Shown piece by piece: positions 27,235-35,351 of a stretch of DNA of 64,000 nucleotides. Below the pieces are notes generated by a model. The model saw only the letters and a list, made by a program, of their open reading frames with translations, searched no databases and was not told the DNA's origin. The stretch is from contig DIAR01000010.1 of assembly GCA_002415845.1 (NCBI GenBank), positions 1 to 64,000 of the forward strand. Reading direction: 5' to 3'. This stretch comes from Candidatus Woesebacteria bacterium UBA5073. GTDB lineage: Bacteria; Patescibacteriota; Microgenomatia; UBA8517. The translations under genes and the position numbers were made by a program. Positions within the stretch are counted from its first letter, which is position 1. Each line of letters starts with the position of its first letter.

Positions 27235-27615
27235 TTATTTTTCCAAATAATTCTGAAGCATCACCGAAGCTGCAAAAGCATCCTCAAGAGCCGTTCTTTT
27301 TTGTCTTTTCATCCCTGCCTCTTTGGATAATTGTTGTGCTTCTTGGGTTGAAAGTGTTTCGTCAAAATATTCAATCGGGATGGCAATTTCTTTTTTTAAT
27401 TTTTCGGTAAATTGCTTGGTCTTTTCGGCTGTCTTTTCCTCCGAAAGGCCGATAATTATTTTTTCTATTTTGTCTTCGGTAATTATTTCCACCAGCCGTT
27501 CAACAAATTTATCCCAGGTTTCAAACCTGACTACGCCCAAAGGCTCGGCAATTTTGGAGGTAGCCATGGCCAAACCAATTTTTGCCTCACCGTAATCAAT
27601 CCCTAAGATATTCAT
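27235..27615 (-). CDS. ruvX: Putative pre-16S rRNA nuclease / Holliday junction resolvase-like RuvX (YqgF)
   Basis: 126 aa, RNase H-fold YqgF family. ILGIDYGEAKIGLAMA (first catalytic Asp), IIIGLSEEKTA (replacing the common GLP motif), EYFDETLSTQEAQ (second acidic site) and LEDAFAASVMLQNYLE (last Asp) are all present. Family members mature the 16S 5' end. It follows the sortase gene by 1 base in the alaS operon. Confidence 0.92.
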   Translation of the reverse strand: MNILGIDYGEAKIGLAMATSKIAEPLGVVRFETWDKFVERLVEIITEDKIEKIIIGLSEEKTAEKTKQFTEKLKKEIAIPIEYFDETLSTQEAQQLSKEAGMKRQKRTALEDAFAASVMLQNYLEK

Positions 27616-27616
27616 C

Positions 27617-28279
27617 TTAATCAGTATATATCCTGGCCCTGACGATTAATCTTTTTAATTTCCTCGGATCCCCAGGCGGAACACAGGTTACCAGAGTTAA
27701 AAAAGAATCGCTGGCATTTTGCTCCAAAACCTGAATATCGGTCGGAAGAACCTCAAACAGATCTTCAACTCTATATTTAAAAGTAATTCCATCGTAATTG
27801 AGAACAATATCATCACCTTTCTTTAAGGTCGGAATAGTCGAAAAAATGGAAATGTAATCCTTTGGATTATAAAAAATAGGCAGGATTGAATGACCAAAGA
27901 TAACCGCATTACCTTTTTTCCCTGGCAGGGCAGTTCCTGGATATTGAATAAGGCTTTTGCCTAAATCATCGCCACCAATTGCCACCGTCGCATTGTCAAT
28001 TTTAAGTTTTGGAATCGAAAGGGTATAAAAAGAAACATTGGAAGCATTAAACTCTGCCTGATCGGCTCCGCCCACAAACCAATTGCTGGCCCGGGTGTAA
28101 TCAAGATTGTCATTTTCAACAACGGCCTTATTTTCAACCTCTGGACTAATTAGTTTTGGGTATCTGACCTTAGAGGCAGTTTCATAACCAACAATGGGCA
28201 GAATCACGGCTGCCAGAATTCCTAAACCCGAGAGGGCAAAAACAACGGCAAAAATACGAAAAAGGATTTTATTCTTCAT
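27617..28279 (-). CDS. Sortase, membrane-anchored
   Basis: 220 aa sortase-fold transpeptidase. One N-terminal membrane helix (about 8-30), then the beta-barrel with H130 in VIFGHS, C199 in TLVTCVPPG and a following Arg (R210 in KRLIVRAR), the catalytic His-Cys-Arg set. TLxTC plus PPG resembles class D/E sortases more than class A. It lies 3 bases after a gene for a large membrane protein with extracellular J-like domains. Likely substrates are proteins with an [IL]PxxG tail, three of which are encoded at 52.8-57 kb (inference). Confidence 0.93.
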   Translation of the reverse strand: MKNKILFRIFAVVFALSGLGILAAVILPIVGYETASKVRYPKLISPEVENKAVVENDNLDYTRASNWFVGGADQAEFNASNVSFYTLSIPKLKIDNATVAIGGDDLGKSLIQYPGTALPGKKGNAVIFGHSILPIFYNPKDYISIFSTIPTLKKGDDIVLNYDGITFKYRVEDLFEVLPTDIQVLEQNASDSFLTLVTCVPPGDPRKLKRLIVRARIYTD

Positions 28280-28282
28280 TAA

Positions 28283-30487
28283 TTATCTTTCGGCTGAAAC
28301 AATCACGGTGATATTTTTCAAAACCCGAGGCATGGTTTTTAATTTACCGGGGAAGCTGGGTTTTATTTTAATATTGGCTCTGGTATATCCGGCAACAGCC
28401 GTGGCCAAATAAGGATCAATTAGGGCCGGATATTTACCCAAAACACTACTTGTTATTTCATCAACCTTCACCTCAGGCAAAAGATTGACACTAAGAATTG
28501 TTGTTAGCTCGTAAACACCTTCTTCCCCTTTAACTAACTCATATTCCGTATCGATTTGCCCCTCTTTAAGAGCATAACCGGTTGGAATTTTACTGTTCAA
28601 AGCTTTTTTGGCCAGTTCAAACATATCGGTCTTGGCAACGGAAACACCGGAAACCGAAACTTTTAAGGATAATTTTAAATTGGTTGCTTCATCGCCAACC
28701 TTAGCGCTAAAAACTTTACTGACAACCTCGGGTACAAAAGTGGCATTAATTAAAATCCGATCATCGGCTATTTGCTGACCTAAACTCTTAATCGCTTTTT
28801 CGGTCAATTCATTGGTTAATTCTTTTTCCAACTTGGCCTGATCCTCAGAAGAGACGGAGGGAATTTCCCGGCTTGAACCTCCGGAAAAATTCTGGGTAGT
28901 AAGAGCATCAACTTCGCTTTTCGGATAGTTACCGATTTTAAAAACTTCATTTGCTCCCAGATTATATTCGGAGCCGATATCATAGGCAGCCACATCAACA
29001 CTGCCCTCACCCGGCGTGCTGGGCGACAGTGCCGCCGAGACGGAAGCACTGGAAGTAGTGGTAAATTTCAAATCGGAAGCTGAATAAAGAATTGTTCCGG
29101 CCGGAAGATTGATAACCGCCGCTGTTCCGTTTTGGATTTTGACACTGCCTTTGGCTTTTTCTCCAATTGTCTTTGTTCCGGAAGTACTGGTTGTTTTTTC
29201 ACCCGACTCTTCGGAGGTATAGAGTTTTCCAGCCAAAAGACTGCCGTCAAAATCCGACTGGCTTTCGTTGATGTCAACCGAAAGGGTTAAATTTTCTTCC
29301 AAAATTTTGGGTGAAACAAAAATTTCCAGGGTGGCTTTGGGAATAAACCACCAGAAAAGAAAACCACCAACCAGAAAAACAACGGCTGCAATTAAGAGAG
29401 CAATTGTTGGTTTTTTCTTCACTACCCCTCCCAATCTTCTGTTTTCAACAATATTTTTTTTCTTAAAAGAAATCGGGAAGGCCGGTAGTTTTATCTTTTT
29501 CCAAAAAGCCAATTTCGACAATATACCCGAAGGTTGGGTAGCAGTCGCCACTGGTTGAGACTGAGGTTGCTGGGGTACTTCTCCAATTGGCTCTGCTTTT
29601 GGTTTTTCGGTTATGTCTTCGTCAACCACAAAACCTAAATCTTCCGGGTGGACATCGGTCTCGGGAACTTGAACGTTGGCTGTTTCTTCCGGATAGGCTT
29701 CCATCTTTTCTTCTTCTTTCTTCACCCCTTCAACCTGAGAAATATTAGACATTTCGGAAGCCCCCGCCAGGGCAGTTGCCACTACTTTTTTATCGGCTTC
29801 AATGATTTCAATCTTGGGAGTATGTAAAAATTTAATCTTTTCATTTTCGTTCCAGGAAGCGGAAAGCAGGTTTTGCCTTATCTCCTCCAACTCTCCTCCC
29901 CGACCGTTATAAATTAAAAACCTTGACGGCAGTGTTTCTCCGGTTACAAAACGGGAAAGGCCTTCAACCACATCGTCATAAACGGAAAGACTCCTTTGAA
30001 CTGAAGCCGTACCAACCAAGTTGCCCAATTTAAAAACAGCCAATTCCAAATTTTCGCTACCGACTTCCAAAACAACTGCACTTAAAGGAGAGCCTTCTTC
30101 GGCTTTCATCAGGTGAGCTATGGCTTCCGGCAGGACAACAAAGCCGGTTGGTTCCAGTGACAGTTCGGTACAGATTTTTTTAACCTGCTCCAAAAACTCG
30201 GGTTTAATCTGACCGTCGGTTACCCAAAAAGGAGGAACACCAAAAACCGTTTTTGATGGTTCCCCTACTTCTTCTGGTAAATTTTGAATGGCGGCCGACA
30301 AAACAGTGTCTGACGCAGAAATTAAATCATCCTCCGTTTCCCAAGGAGTGGCAGGAGAAACGGCCACCATTTCCGCCTTTTCGTTTTCAATTTTCCAAAC
30401 ACCGGCCTGAATCCAACCGGTTTCAATTACTAGTGCCCAATAATGTTCTTGGGCAGTACCTTTCGATAAAATACTTTTTAAATCCAT
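28283..30487 (-). CDS. Membrane protein: degenerate actin-like domain fused to extracellular baseplate-J-like domain
   Basis: 734 aa. Residues about 15-245 look like an ASKHA/actin-type fold related to PilM/FtsA (ALVIETGWIQAGVW near residue 18; SAVVLEVGSENLELAVFKLG near 135), but the usual DxGT phosphate loop is IETG. A Pro/Glu-rich linker (250-320) leads to a membrane helix (about 361-382, WWF at its end). Outside, residues about 430-560 (GSVKIQNGTAAVINLPAGT, KFTTTSS) resemble the baseplate J/gp47 domain, followed by another alpha/beta region to 734. The topology suggests cytoplasm-to-surface coupling. It sits between alaS and the sortase gene. Confidence 0.75.
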   Translation of the reverse strand: MDLKSILSKGTAQEHYWALVIETGWIQAGVWKIENEKAEMVAVSPATPWETEDDLISASDTVLSAAIQNLPEEVGEPSKTVFGVPPFWVTDGQIKPEFLEQVKKICTELSLEPTGFVVLPEAIAHLMKAEEGSPLSAVVLEVGSENLELAVFKLGNLVGTASVQRSLSVYDDVVEGLSRFVTGETLPSRFLIYNGRGGELEEIRQNLLSASWNENEKIKFLHTPKIEIIEADKKVVATALAGASEMSNISQVEGVKKEEEKMEAYPEETANVQVPETDVHPEDLGFVVDEDITEKPKAEPIGEVPQQPQSQPVATATQPSGILSKLAFWKKIKLPAFPISFKKKNIVENRRLGGVVKKKPTIALLIAAVVFLVGGFLFWWFIPKATLEIFVSPKILEENLTLSVDINESQSDFDGSLLAGKLYTSEESGEKTTSTSGTKTIGEKAKGSVKIQNGTAAVINLPAGTILYSASDLKFTTTSSASVSAALSPSTPGEGSVDVAAYDIGSEYNLGANEVFKIGNYPKSEVDALTTQNFSGGSSREIPSVSSEDQAKLEKELTNELTEKAIKSLGQQIADDRILINATFVPEVVSKVFSAKVGDEATNLKLSLKVSVSGVSVAKTDMFELAKKALNSKIPTGYALKEGQIDTEYELVKGEEGVYELTTILSVNLLPEVKVDEITSSVLGKYPALIDPYLATAVAGYTRANIKIKPSFPGKLKTMPRVLKNITVIVSAER

Positions 30488-30502
30488 AGCAAAACTTCGG
30501 AA

Positions 30503-32260
30503 TTATTCTTTGGCAATGTAAATTCTGACTACCCCACCGCCAATTTTCTCCTGTTTAATTATTCTAACACGCCCGATTTCGGACGTATCTTCAACATGCG
30601 GTCCGCCACACACCTCTTTGGAGAAAAAGTCGGTGTTGGAATTGCCGATTGTATACACTTTAACCTTCTCTCCATATTTTTCACCAAAGAAGGCCAAAGC
30701 GCCTTTTTCCTTGGCTTCTTTAAGACTCATGGTTTCTACCTTAACAGGTAATTTTTTGGTAATTTGCTCGTTTATTAAATCGGAAACGGCTTTTAACTGC
30801 TCTTCGGTTAACTTTTCCGGATGGGAAAAATCAAATCTAAGCCGTTCGGAGGTAATATTGGAGCCTTTTTGCGAAATATGATTTCCCAATACTTTCCTTA
30901 AAGCCGCATGCAGTAAATGAGTTGTCGTATGAAATTGAGTTACTTCCTCCGACGCATCGGACAAACCGCCCTTAAACATGCCGGCCGAAGCTGTCTTGGA
31001 TAGATTTTTGTGTTTGGCAAACTCTTCGGCAAAAACTTTTCGATTAATTTTCTGTCCCCGATCCAGCGCAATTTCTTCGGTTAATTCCAATGGAAAACCA
31101 TAAGTTTCGTATAAGAAGAAAGCGTTTTTACCATCCAGCTCACCTATCTTTTCAATTTCTTTTAAACCCTTTTCCAGTGTCTGACTAAATTTATTCTCTT
31201 CTTCCTTAATTACAGCAATAATCTCTTTTTCTTTTTCCTTTAAGGTTGGGTAGGCTTTTTTATAAGAATTAATAACCGCTTGAGCCACTTTCTCCAAGAA
31301 TGGTTTGGCAATTTTTAACTTTTTACCCCAGCGGACCGCCCTTCTTATTAATCTTCTTAACACATAGCCCTGAAGTTTATTGCCGGGAATTACCCCTTCA
31401 GCCGCTAAAAAAACGGAAGCTCTGATATGATCGGCAATAATCCGGAAAGCTTTAGTCTCGTCTTCATAATCCTTGCCTGAAATTTCTTTGATGGCCAAGA
31501 TTATTTCACCCCATAAATCCTTAACTAAATAATCATCCGCTAAACCATTTAAAACAGCCGTAGTCCGGTCAACGCCCATCCCCGTATCAACATTGTTTTG
31601 TTTTAGAGGAATGTATTTCCCCTCACTGGTTTTGGCATACTGCATAAAAACGTTGTTCCAGATTTCCACAAACCGACCGCAGTTATCACCCGGACGACAA
31701 TTACTGCTACAACTTTTCTCCCCTGTCTCAAAGAAAATCTCCGTATCCGGTCCACAAGGTCCCGTTTCCCCTGCCGGCCCCCACCAGTTATCTTCTTTGG
31801 ATAGAAAATAAATTCTTTTTTCCGGAATACCAAGCTTTTTCCAAATCTCGGCCGATTCCGTATCTTTGGGAGCATCTTCATCACCCGCAAAACAAGTTAT
31901 GGCCAGTTTATCTTTATTAATTTTTAAAACCTCGGTTAAAAACTCAAAAGAATTTTTGATTGATTCTTCCTTCCAATAATCACCCAACGACCAATTACCA
32001 AGCATCTCAAAAAAAGTGTGGTGGGTGGTATCACCAACTTCATCAATATCGTCCGTGCGAAGACAAATTTGGTTGTTAGTTAACCTTTTTCCGGCAGGAT
32101 GCTCCTCACCTAAAAAGTAAGGGACCAGAGGGTGCATGCCGGCGGTCGTAAATAAAACCGTCGGATCGTTTTCCGGAATTAAAGAAGCTGAGGGAATGAC
32201 ACTATGGCCCTTTTCTTTAAAAAATTGCAAATACTTTTCAACCAACTCTCTTGAAGTCAT
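30503..32260 (-). CDS. alaS: Alanyl-tRNA synthetase, lacking C-terminal domains
   Basis: 585 aa. The class II catalytic core (TSRELVEKYLQFF..., TVLFTTAGMHPLVPYFLG, MLGNWSLGDYWKEE) and tRNA-recognition region are complete. The editing domain has HTTTHLLHA near residue 438 and CGGPHV near 549, the HxxxH and CxxxH zinc/editing ligands. The protein ends right after the editing domain (GGGVVRIYIAKE), so the coiled-coil and C-Ala/DHHA1 part of typical 850-880-aa enzymes is missing. A TATAAT lies 6 bases upstream of the ATG. Confidence 0.95.
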   Translation of the reverse strand: MTSRELVEKYLQFFKEKGHSVIPSASLIPENDPTVLFTTAGMHPLVPYFLGEEHPAGKRLTNNQICLRTDDIDEVGDTTHHTFFEMLGNWSLGDYWKEESIKNSFEFLTEVLKINKDKLAITCFAGDEDAPKDTESAEIWKKLGIPEKRIYFLSKEDNWWGPAGETGPCGPDTEIFFETGEKSCSSNCRPGDNCGRFVEIWNNVFMQYAKTSEGKYIPLKQNNVDTGMGVDRTTAVLNGLADDYLVKDLWGEIILAIKEISGKDYEDETKAFRIIADHIRASVFLAAEGVIPGNKLQGYVLRRLIRRAVRWGKKLKIAKPFLEKVAQAVINSYKKAYPTLKEKEKEIIAVIKEEENKFSQTLEKGLKEIEKIGELDGKNAFFLYETYGFPLELTEEIALDRGQKINRKVFAEEFAKHKNLSKTASAGMFKGGLSDASEEVTQFHTTTHLLHAALRKVLGNHISQKGSNITSERLRFDFSHPEKLTEEQLKAVSDLINEQITKKLPVKVETMSLKEAKEKGALAFFGEKYGEKVKVYTIGNSNTDFFSKEVCGGPHVEDTSEIGRVRIIKQEKIGGGVVRIYIAKE

Positions 32261-32266
32261 GGCTAA

Positions 32267-32272
32267 ATTATA
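32267..32272 (-). promoter_or_regulatory. -10 element of alaS, leaderless position
   Basis: Perfect TATAAT with six bases between it and the alaS ATG, so the expected start site coincides with the A of ATG. No good -35 is visible at 16-18 bases. No Shine-Dalgarno is present. Confidence 0.55.
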
Positions 32273-32289
32273 CCTTTAATTTGAGGGCC

Positions 32290-32550
32290 TTATCCAGAAG
32301 AAGGTGGCGTAGGTTGGTCCTGGCCGTAAGATTCAAGCTTTTTATTCCTCTTTAAGATTTCCAAAACACCAGTTAACTTCTCGGGCCTTATCAATCCTCC
32401 ACCCAAAATCGCATCTTCCAAAATTGAATTGAGTCTTTTAATGGCTTTTCTCAAGTCAACAATAATTAAAAAAACCTGAACACCAACGACCACCAAAAGA
32501 AAGGTCAGGGCGATAACAACCACAATTAATAATGTTTGAACGTTATCCAT
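32290..32550 (-). CDS. Small single-pass membrane protein of unknown function
   Basis: 86 aa, not recognised. A long hydrophobic helix (about 6-31, TLLIVVVIALTFLLVVVGVQ) is followed by an amphipathic helix (DLRKAIKRLNSILEDA) and a short acidic/Pro C-terminus. It is reminiscent in layout of DUF948-like or ATP synthase b-like small anchors but no family can be claimed. It follows the RodZ-like gene by 5 bases and is likely part of the ftsK transcript. Confidence 0.7.
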   Translation of the reverse strand: MDNVQTLLIVVVIALTFLLVVVGVQVFLIIVDLRKAIKRLNSILEDAILGGGLIRPEKLTGVLEILKRNKKLESYGQDQPTPPSSG

Positions 32551-32555
32551 GGTCT

Positions 32556-33179
32556 TTAAAGTTCAGGCCTTATTGTACGCTTTAAAGTAGTTTCTTTTCC
32601 AGACCGAGAAACAGCTTTAACGACAATTTCAGTTGTTCCTTCATAAATCTGAATTTCGGTTTTAAATTGTCCTTCATCCTCAACCAAAACCGGCTGATTA
32701 TTTACTTTTAAAACCACGTCCTGATCGGTTTTTCCCAAAACCCAAACATTACGGCTTCGAACCACTTCTCCCTCTTTGGGTTCAGTAATCTCTAGAGAAG
32801 GTGGTGAAACAAACTTTTTGTATTGATAACCCAGATAGCTAAAAACCAGAAGTAAAACCAAACTAATACCAACAACAAAAGTAATTTTTGGAGACCAGAT
32901 AAACTTGTTAACCACATCCGGCTTCGGGTTAACCGAAAGATCTTTAGGCGGATAATCCCGCCTGAGAATGGCGGCCATTTGTTTTTCGTTTAAATCCAAA
33001 AACTTGGCAATGTTTTTAACAAAACCTAAAACCACGGCAAAATCGGGTAAGGTCTGCCAATCGTTGTTTTCAAGACTTTCAATAAACTCCTTTTTTATCT
33101 TGGTCTCATCTTCAACTTTTGACAAAGAGAATCTTTTTTTCAAACGGGCTTCCTTTAAGTAGCTGCCGACGGTCTTCAT
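32556..33179 (-). CDS. RodZ-like protein: helix-turn-helix, membrane helix, periplasmic Ig-like domain
   Basis: 207 aa. Residues about 1-75 form an HTH domain of the RodZ type (TVGSYLKEARLKKRFSLSKVEDETKIKKEFIESLE). A membrane helix lies at about 99-117, and an extracytoplasmic domain (125-205) with ITEPKEGEVVRSRNVWVLGKT...NQPVLVEDEGQF looks like an Ig-like/DUF4115-type fold. RodZ links MreB to the wall machinery; no mreB is in this window, so the partner is unknown. It lies 13 bases after the ftsK stop. Confidence 0.85.
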   Translation of the reverse strand: MKTVGSYLKEARLKKRFSLSKVEDETKIKKEFIESLENNDWQTLPDFAVVLGFVKNIAKFLDLNEKQMAAILRRDYPPKDLSVNPKPDVVNKFIWSPKITFVVGISLVLLLVFSYLGYQYKKFVSPPSLEITEPKEGEVVRSRNVWVLGKTDQDVVLKVNNQPVLVEDEGQFKTEIQIYEGTTEIVVKAVSRSGKETTLKRTIRPEL

Positions 33180-33192
33180 ATACTTTCTAAAA

Positions 33193-35295
33193 TTAGTTTA
33201 GTTCCGGTCCTTGGTTTGTTTTGGCGGATGAGGCAAAGAAATCTTCCGCATTTTTAATCATCACTTCTCTGGGTTTTGAGCCTTCAGCCGGACCAACCAC
33301 ACCGGCCGATTGCAGCTGGTCAATTAACCTAGCGGCTCTGGCATAGCCGATGGAAAGTCTTCTTTGTAAAAGTGAGGCTGAAGCCCTTTCGTATTGGCAA
33401 ACTTCCCGAACCGCATCTTTAAAGAAGGGATCAATATCGCCGACTATTCCGGGAACAGCAGCCATACCGGATTTGGTCATCGTCGTCACCTCTTCGGTAT
33501 ATTGCGGCATAACGCCCTGGTTTTTAAGGAAGGCCACCAGTCCCGAAACTTCCTTGTCGGAAACAAAAGCGCCCTGAATTCTGACCGGCTTGGCCTGTTC
33601 CGGCGGCAGGAAAAGCATATCACCTTTGCCTAAAAGTTTCTCTGCCCCTTGGGTATCCAAAATAACCCGTGAGTCAACCTGGGATGAAACGGCAAAAGCG
33701 ATTCGGCAAGGAATGTTGGCTTTAATTAAACCGGTAATGACATCAACCGAAGGCCTCTGTGTGGCCAAAATCATATGAATTCCCGTCGCCCGGCTCATCT
33801 GGGCAATCCTCGTGATGGCATCCTCAACTTCAACCGGAGAGAAAAGCATAATATCGGCCAACTCATCAATGAATAAAACAATGTAAGGCAAGGCCTGAAA
33901 ACCGGACATTTCGTTATAGCCGTCAATGTTTCTGGCTCCGGCTTGAGCAAAGAGTTTATAGCGTCTGTCCATTTCGGCCAGAATCCATCGAAGAGCCGAA
34001 ATAACTTTTTCCGGTTCGACAATAACCGGCGTCAATAAATGCGGAATACCGTTGTAACCGGTCAGTTCAACTCTTTTCGGATCAACCAAAATTAATTTCA
34101 CTTCGGAAGGCGAAGCCCTAAAAAGAAAAGAGTTTAAGAAAGCATTAATACAGACTGACTTGCCGGAGCCGGTTTGACCGGCAATCAAAACATGGGGCAT
34201 TTTCCCGATATCGGCCACCACTGGTTTTCCGGAAACATCCAACCCCAAAGAAACGGCCAACTTGGAACGATTGTTCTTCATCACTTCCGACTCCATCATC
34301 TTTTTTAGAGGCACAAATTCCGGAGCCCTGTTTGGCAGTTCAATTCCAACCAGTGCCCGGCCGGGAATGGGGGCTTCAATTCTGATTGTTCCGGTCGGAG
34401 CGGCAAGAGCTAAAGCCAAATCTCTTTCCAGGGAAGTAATTTTGGAAAGCTTGGTCCCGAGAGCCACTTCCAGGGCATATTGGGTAACGGCCGGACCAAG
34501 ATTAACCTCAACCACCCTGGCCGTAATACCAAAACTCTCCAGTGTTTTTTCAATAATGGCGGCATTGCCTTTGATATCACCCCTGTCGGCTTTACCCGAT
34601 TCAACATCACTTAAGATGTCCAAGGGTGGATACTTCCACACTTTATCTTCTCCCGGAACATTACTGACCAATTTGGCCTCTAAAGCTTCTACGGCCACAC
34701 TTGGTTTTCCACCTGGTTTAGGAGCTTGGTTTGGATAATTACTGCCACCCGAGACTTTCATTCCGCCTTTGGGCAGAATTTTCCCAAATCTTGCATCGCC
34801 AACTGAGTACTTCTTGACCTGACCAAAAAGAGAAATAAAGAAATTAATTACCTGTTCAAAAGAAGTATTAAAAAGAACAATCAAGCCGACAATTGATGTC
34901 CCAAGAAAAATGATGAAAGCACCGAAACCGGTGACCATTGAGGCAATCCCTTCCCAAGCCATCCTACCCACATTACCGGCCCGACCTAAGGTTGCAATGG
35001 AAATGAAAAACAATAAACTACCCACCACCACATTGGGCTGGCTTAGGGGAATCTTTATTTTGGAAAGCATGAAGGCAAAAGAAAGAAAAACAAACGGGAA
35101 AAAAATAGTGGCCCAAGAGAAATTGGCCATCAGCAAATCGTTTAATTTAATTAAAGCCAAGCCTTGACGGGAAAAGGAAATAATAACTAAAGCAGCCAGG
35201 GCAAAAAAGAAAATTTGGACAATGGAAAAAATAGTCGACTTCTTAAGTTTTAAATTAAATGCTCGTTTAACTAATTTTCTTTTCTTTCTTTGCAT
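33193..35295 (-). CDS. ftsK: DNA translocase FtsK
   Basis: 700 aa septal DNA pump. Four N-terminal membrane helices (within about 18-150), a short linker, alpha/beta motor domain with Walker A GQTGSGKS at about 373-380 and Walker B YIVLFIDELADIM, and a C-terminal gamma winged helix (about 630-690, SASLLQRRLSIGYARAARLIDQLQSAGVVGP) that reads polar DNA motifs. The linker is much shorter than in E. coli, as in Gram-positive SpoIIIE. It heads a unit with the RodZ-like and small membrane genes. Confidence 0.97.
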   Translation of the reverse strand: MQRKKRKLVKRAFNLKLKKSTIFSIVQIFFFALAALVIISFSRQGLALIKLNDLLMANFSWATIFFPFVFLSFAFMLSKIKIPLSQPNVVVGSLLFFISIATLGRAGNVGRMAWEGIASMVTGFGAFIIFLGTSIVGLIVLFNTSFEQVINFFISLFGQVKKYSVGDARFGKILPKGGMKVSGGSNYPNQAPKPGGKPSVAVEALEAKLVSNVPGEDKVWKYPPLDILSDVESGKADRGDIKGNAAIIEKTLESFGITARVVEVNLGPAVTQYALEVALGTKLSKITSLERDLALALAAPTGTIRIEAPIPGRALVGIELPNRAPEFVPLKKMMESEVMKNNRSKLAVSLGLDVSGKPVVADIGKMPHVLIAGQTGSGKSVCINAFLNSFLFRASPSEVKLILVDPKRVELTGYNGIPHLLTPVIVEPEKVISALRWILAEMDRRYKLFAQAGARNIDGYNEMSGFQALPYIVLFIDELADIMLFSPVEVEDAITRIAQMSRATGIHMILATQRPSVDVITGLIKANIPCRIAFAVSSQVDSRVILDTQGAEKLLGKGDMLFLPPEQAKPVRIQGAFVSDKEVSGLVAFLKNQGVMPQYTEEVTTMTKSGMAAVPGIVGDIDPFFKDAVREVCQYERASASLLQRRLSIGYARAARLIDQLQSAGVVGPAEGSKPREVMIKNAEDFFASSAKTNQGPELN

Positions 35296-35316
35296 AGTAG
35301 TTACTACTTAAATTAC

Positions 35317-35322
35317 ATTATA
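35317..35322 (-). promoter_or_regulatory. -10 element of ftsK
   Basis: TATAAT about 21 bases upstream of the ftsK ATG in an A/T-rich gap; no convincing -35. The short leader carries an interrupted palindrome AGTAG-TTA-CTACT just before the ATG, where a repressor or a small hairpin could act. No Shine-Dalgarno. Confidence 0.5.
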
Positions 35323-35351
35323 GCGAAGAAGAAAAAAAGTAGATAGAGAAA

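Noticed and set aside
34262..34738. 158-codon plus-strand open frame opposite ftsK
   Set aside because: Antisense shadow of the FtsK motor domain; composition follows the reverse complement of a conserved gene.
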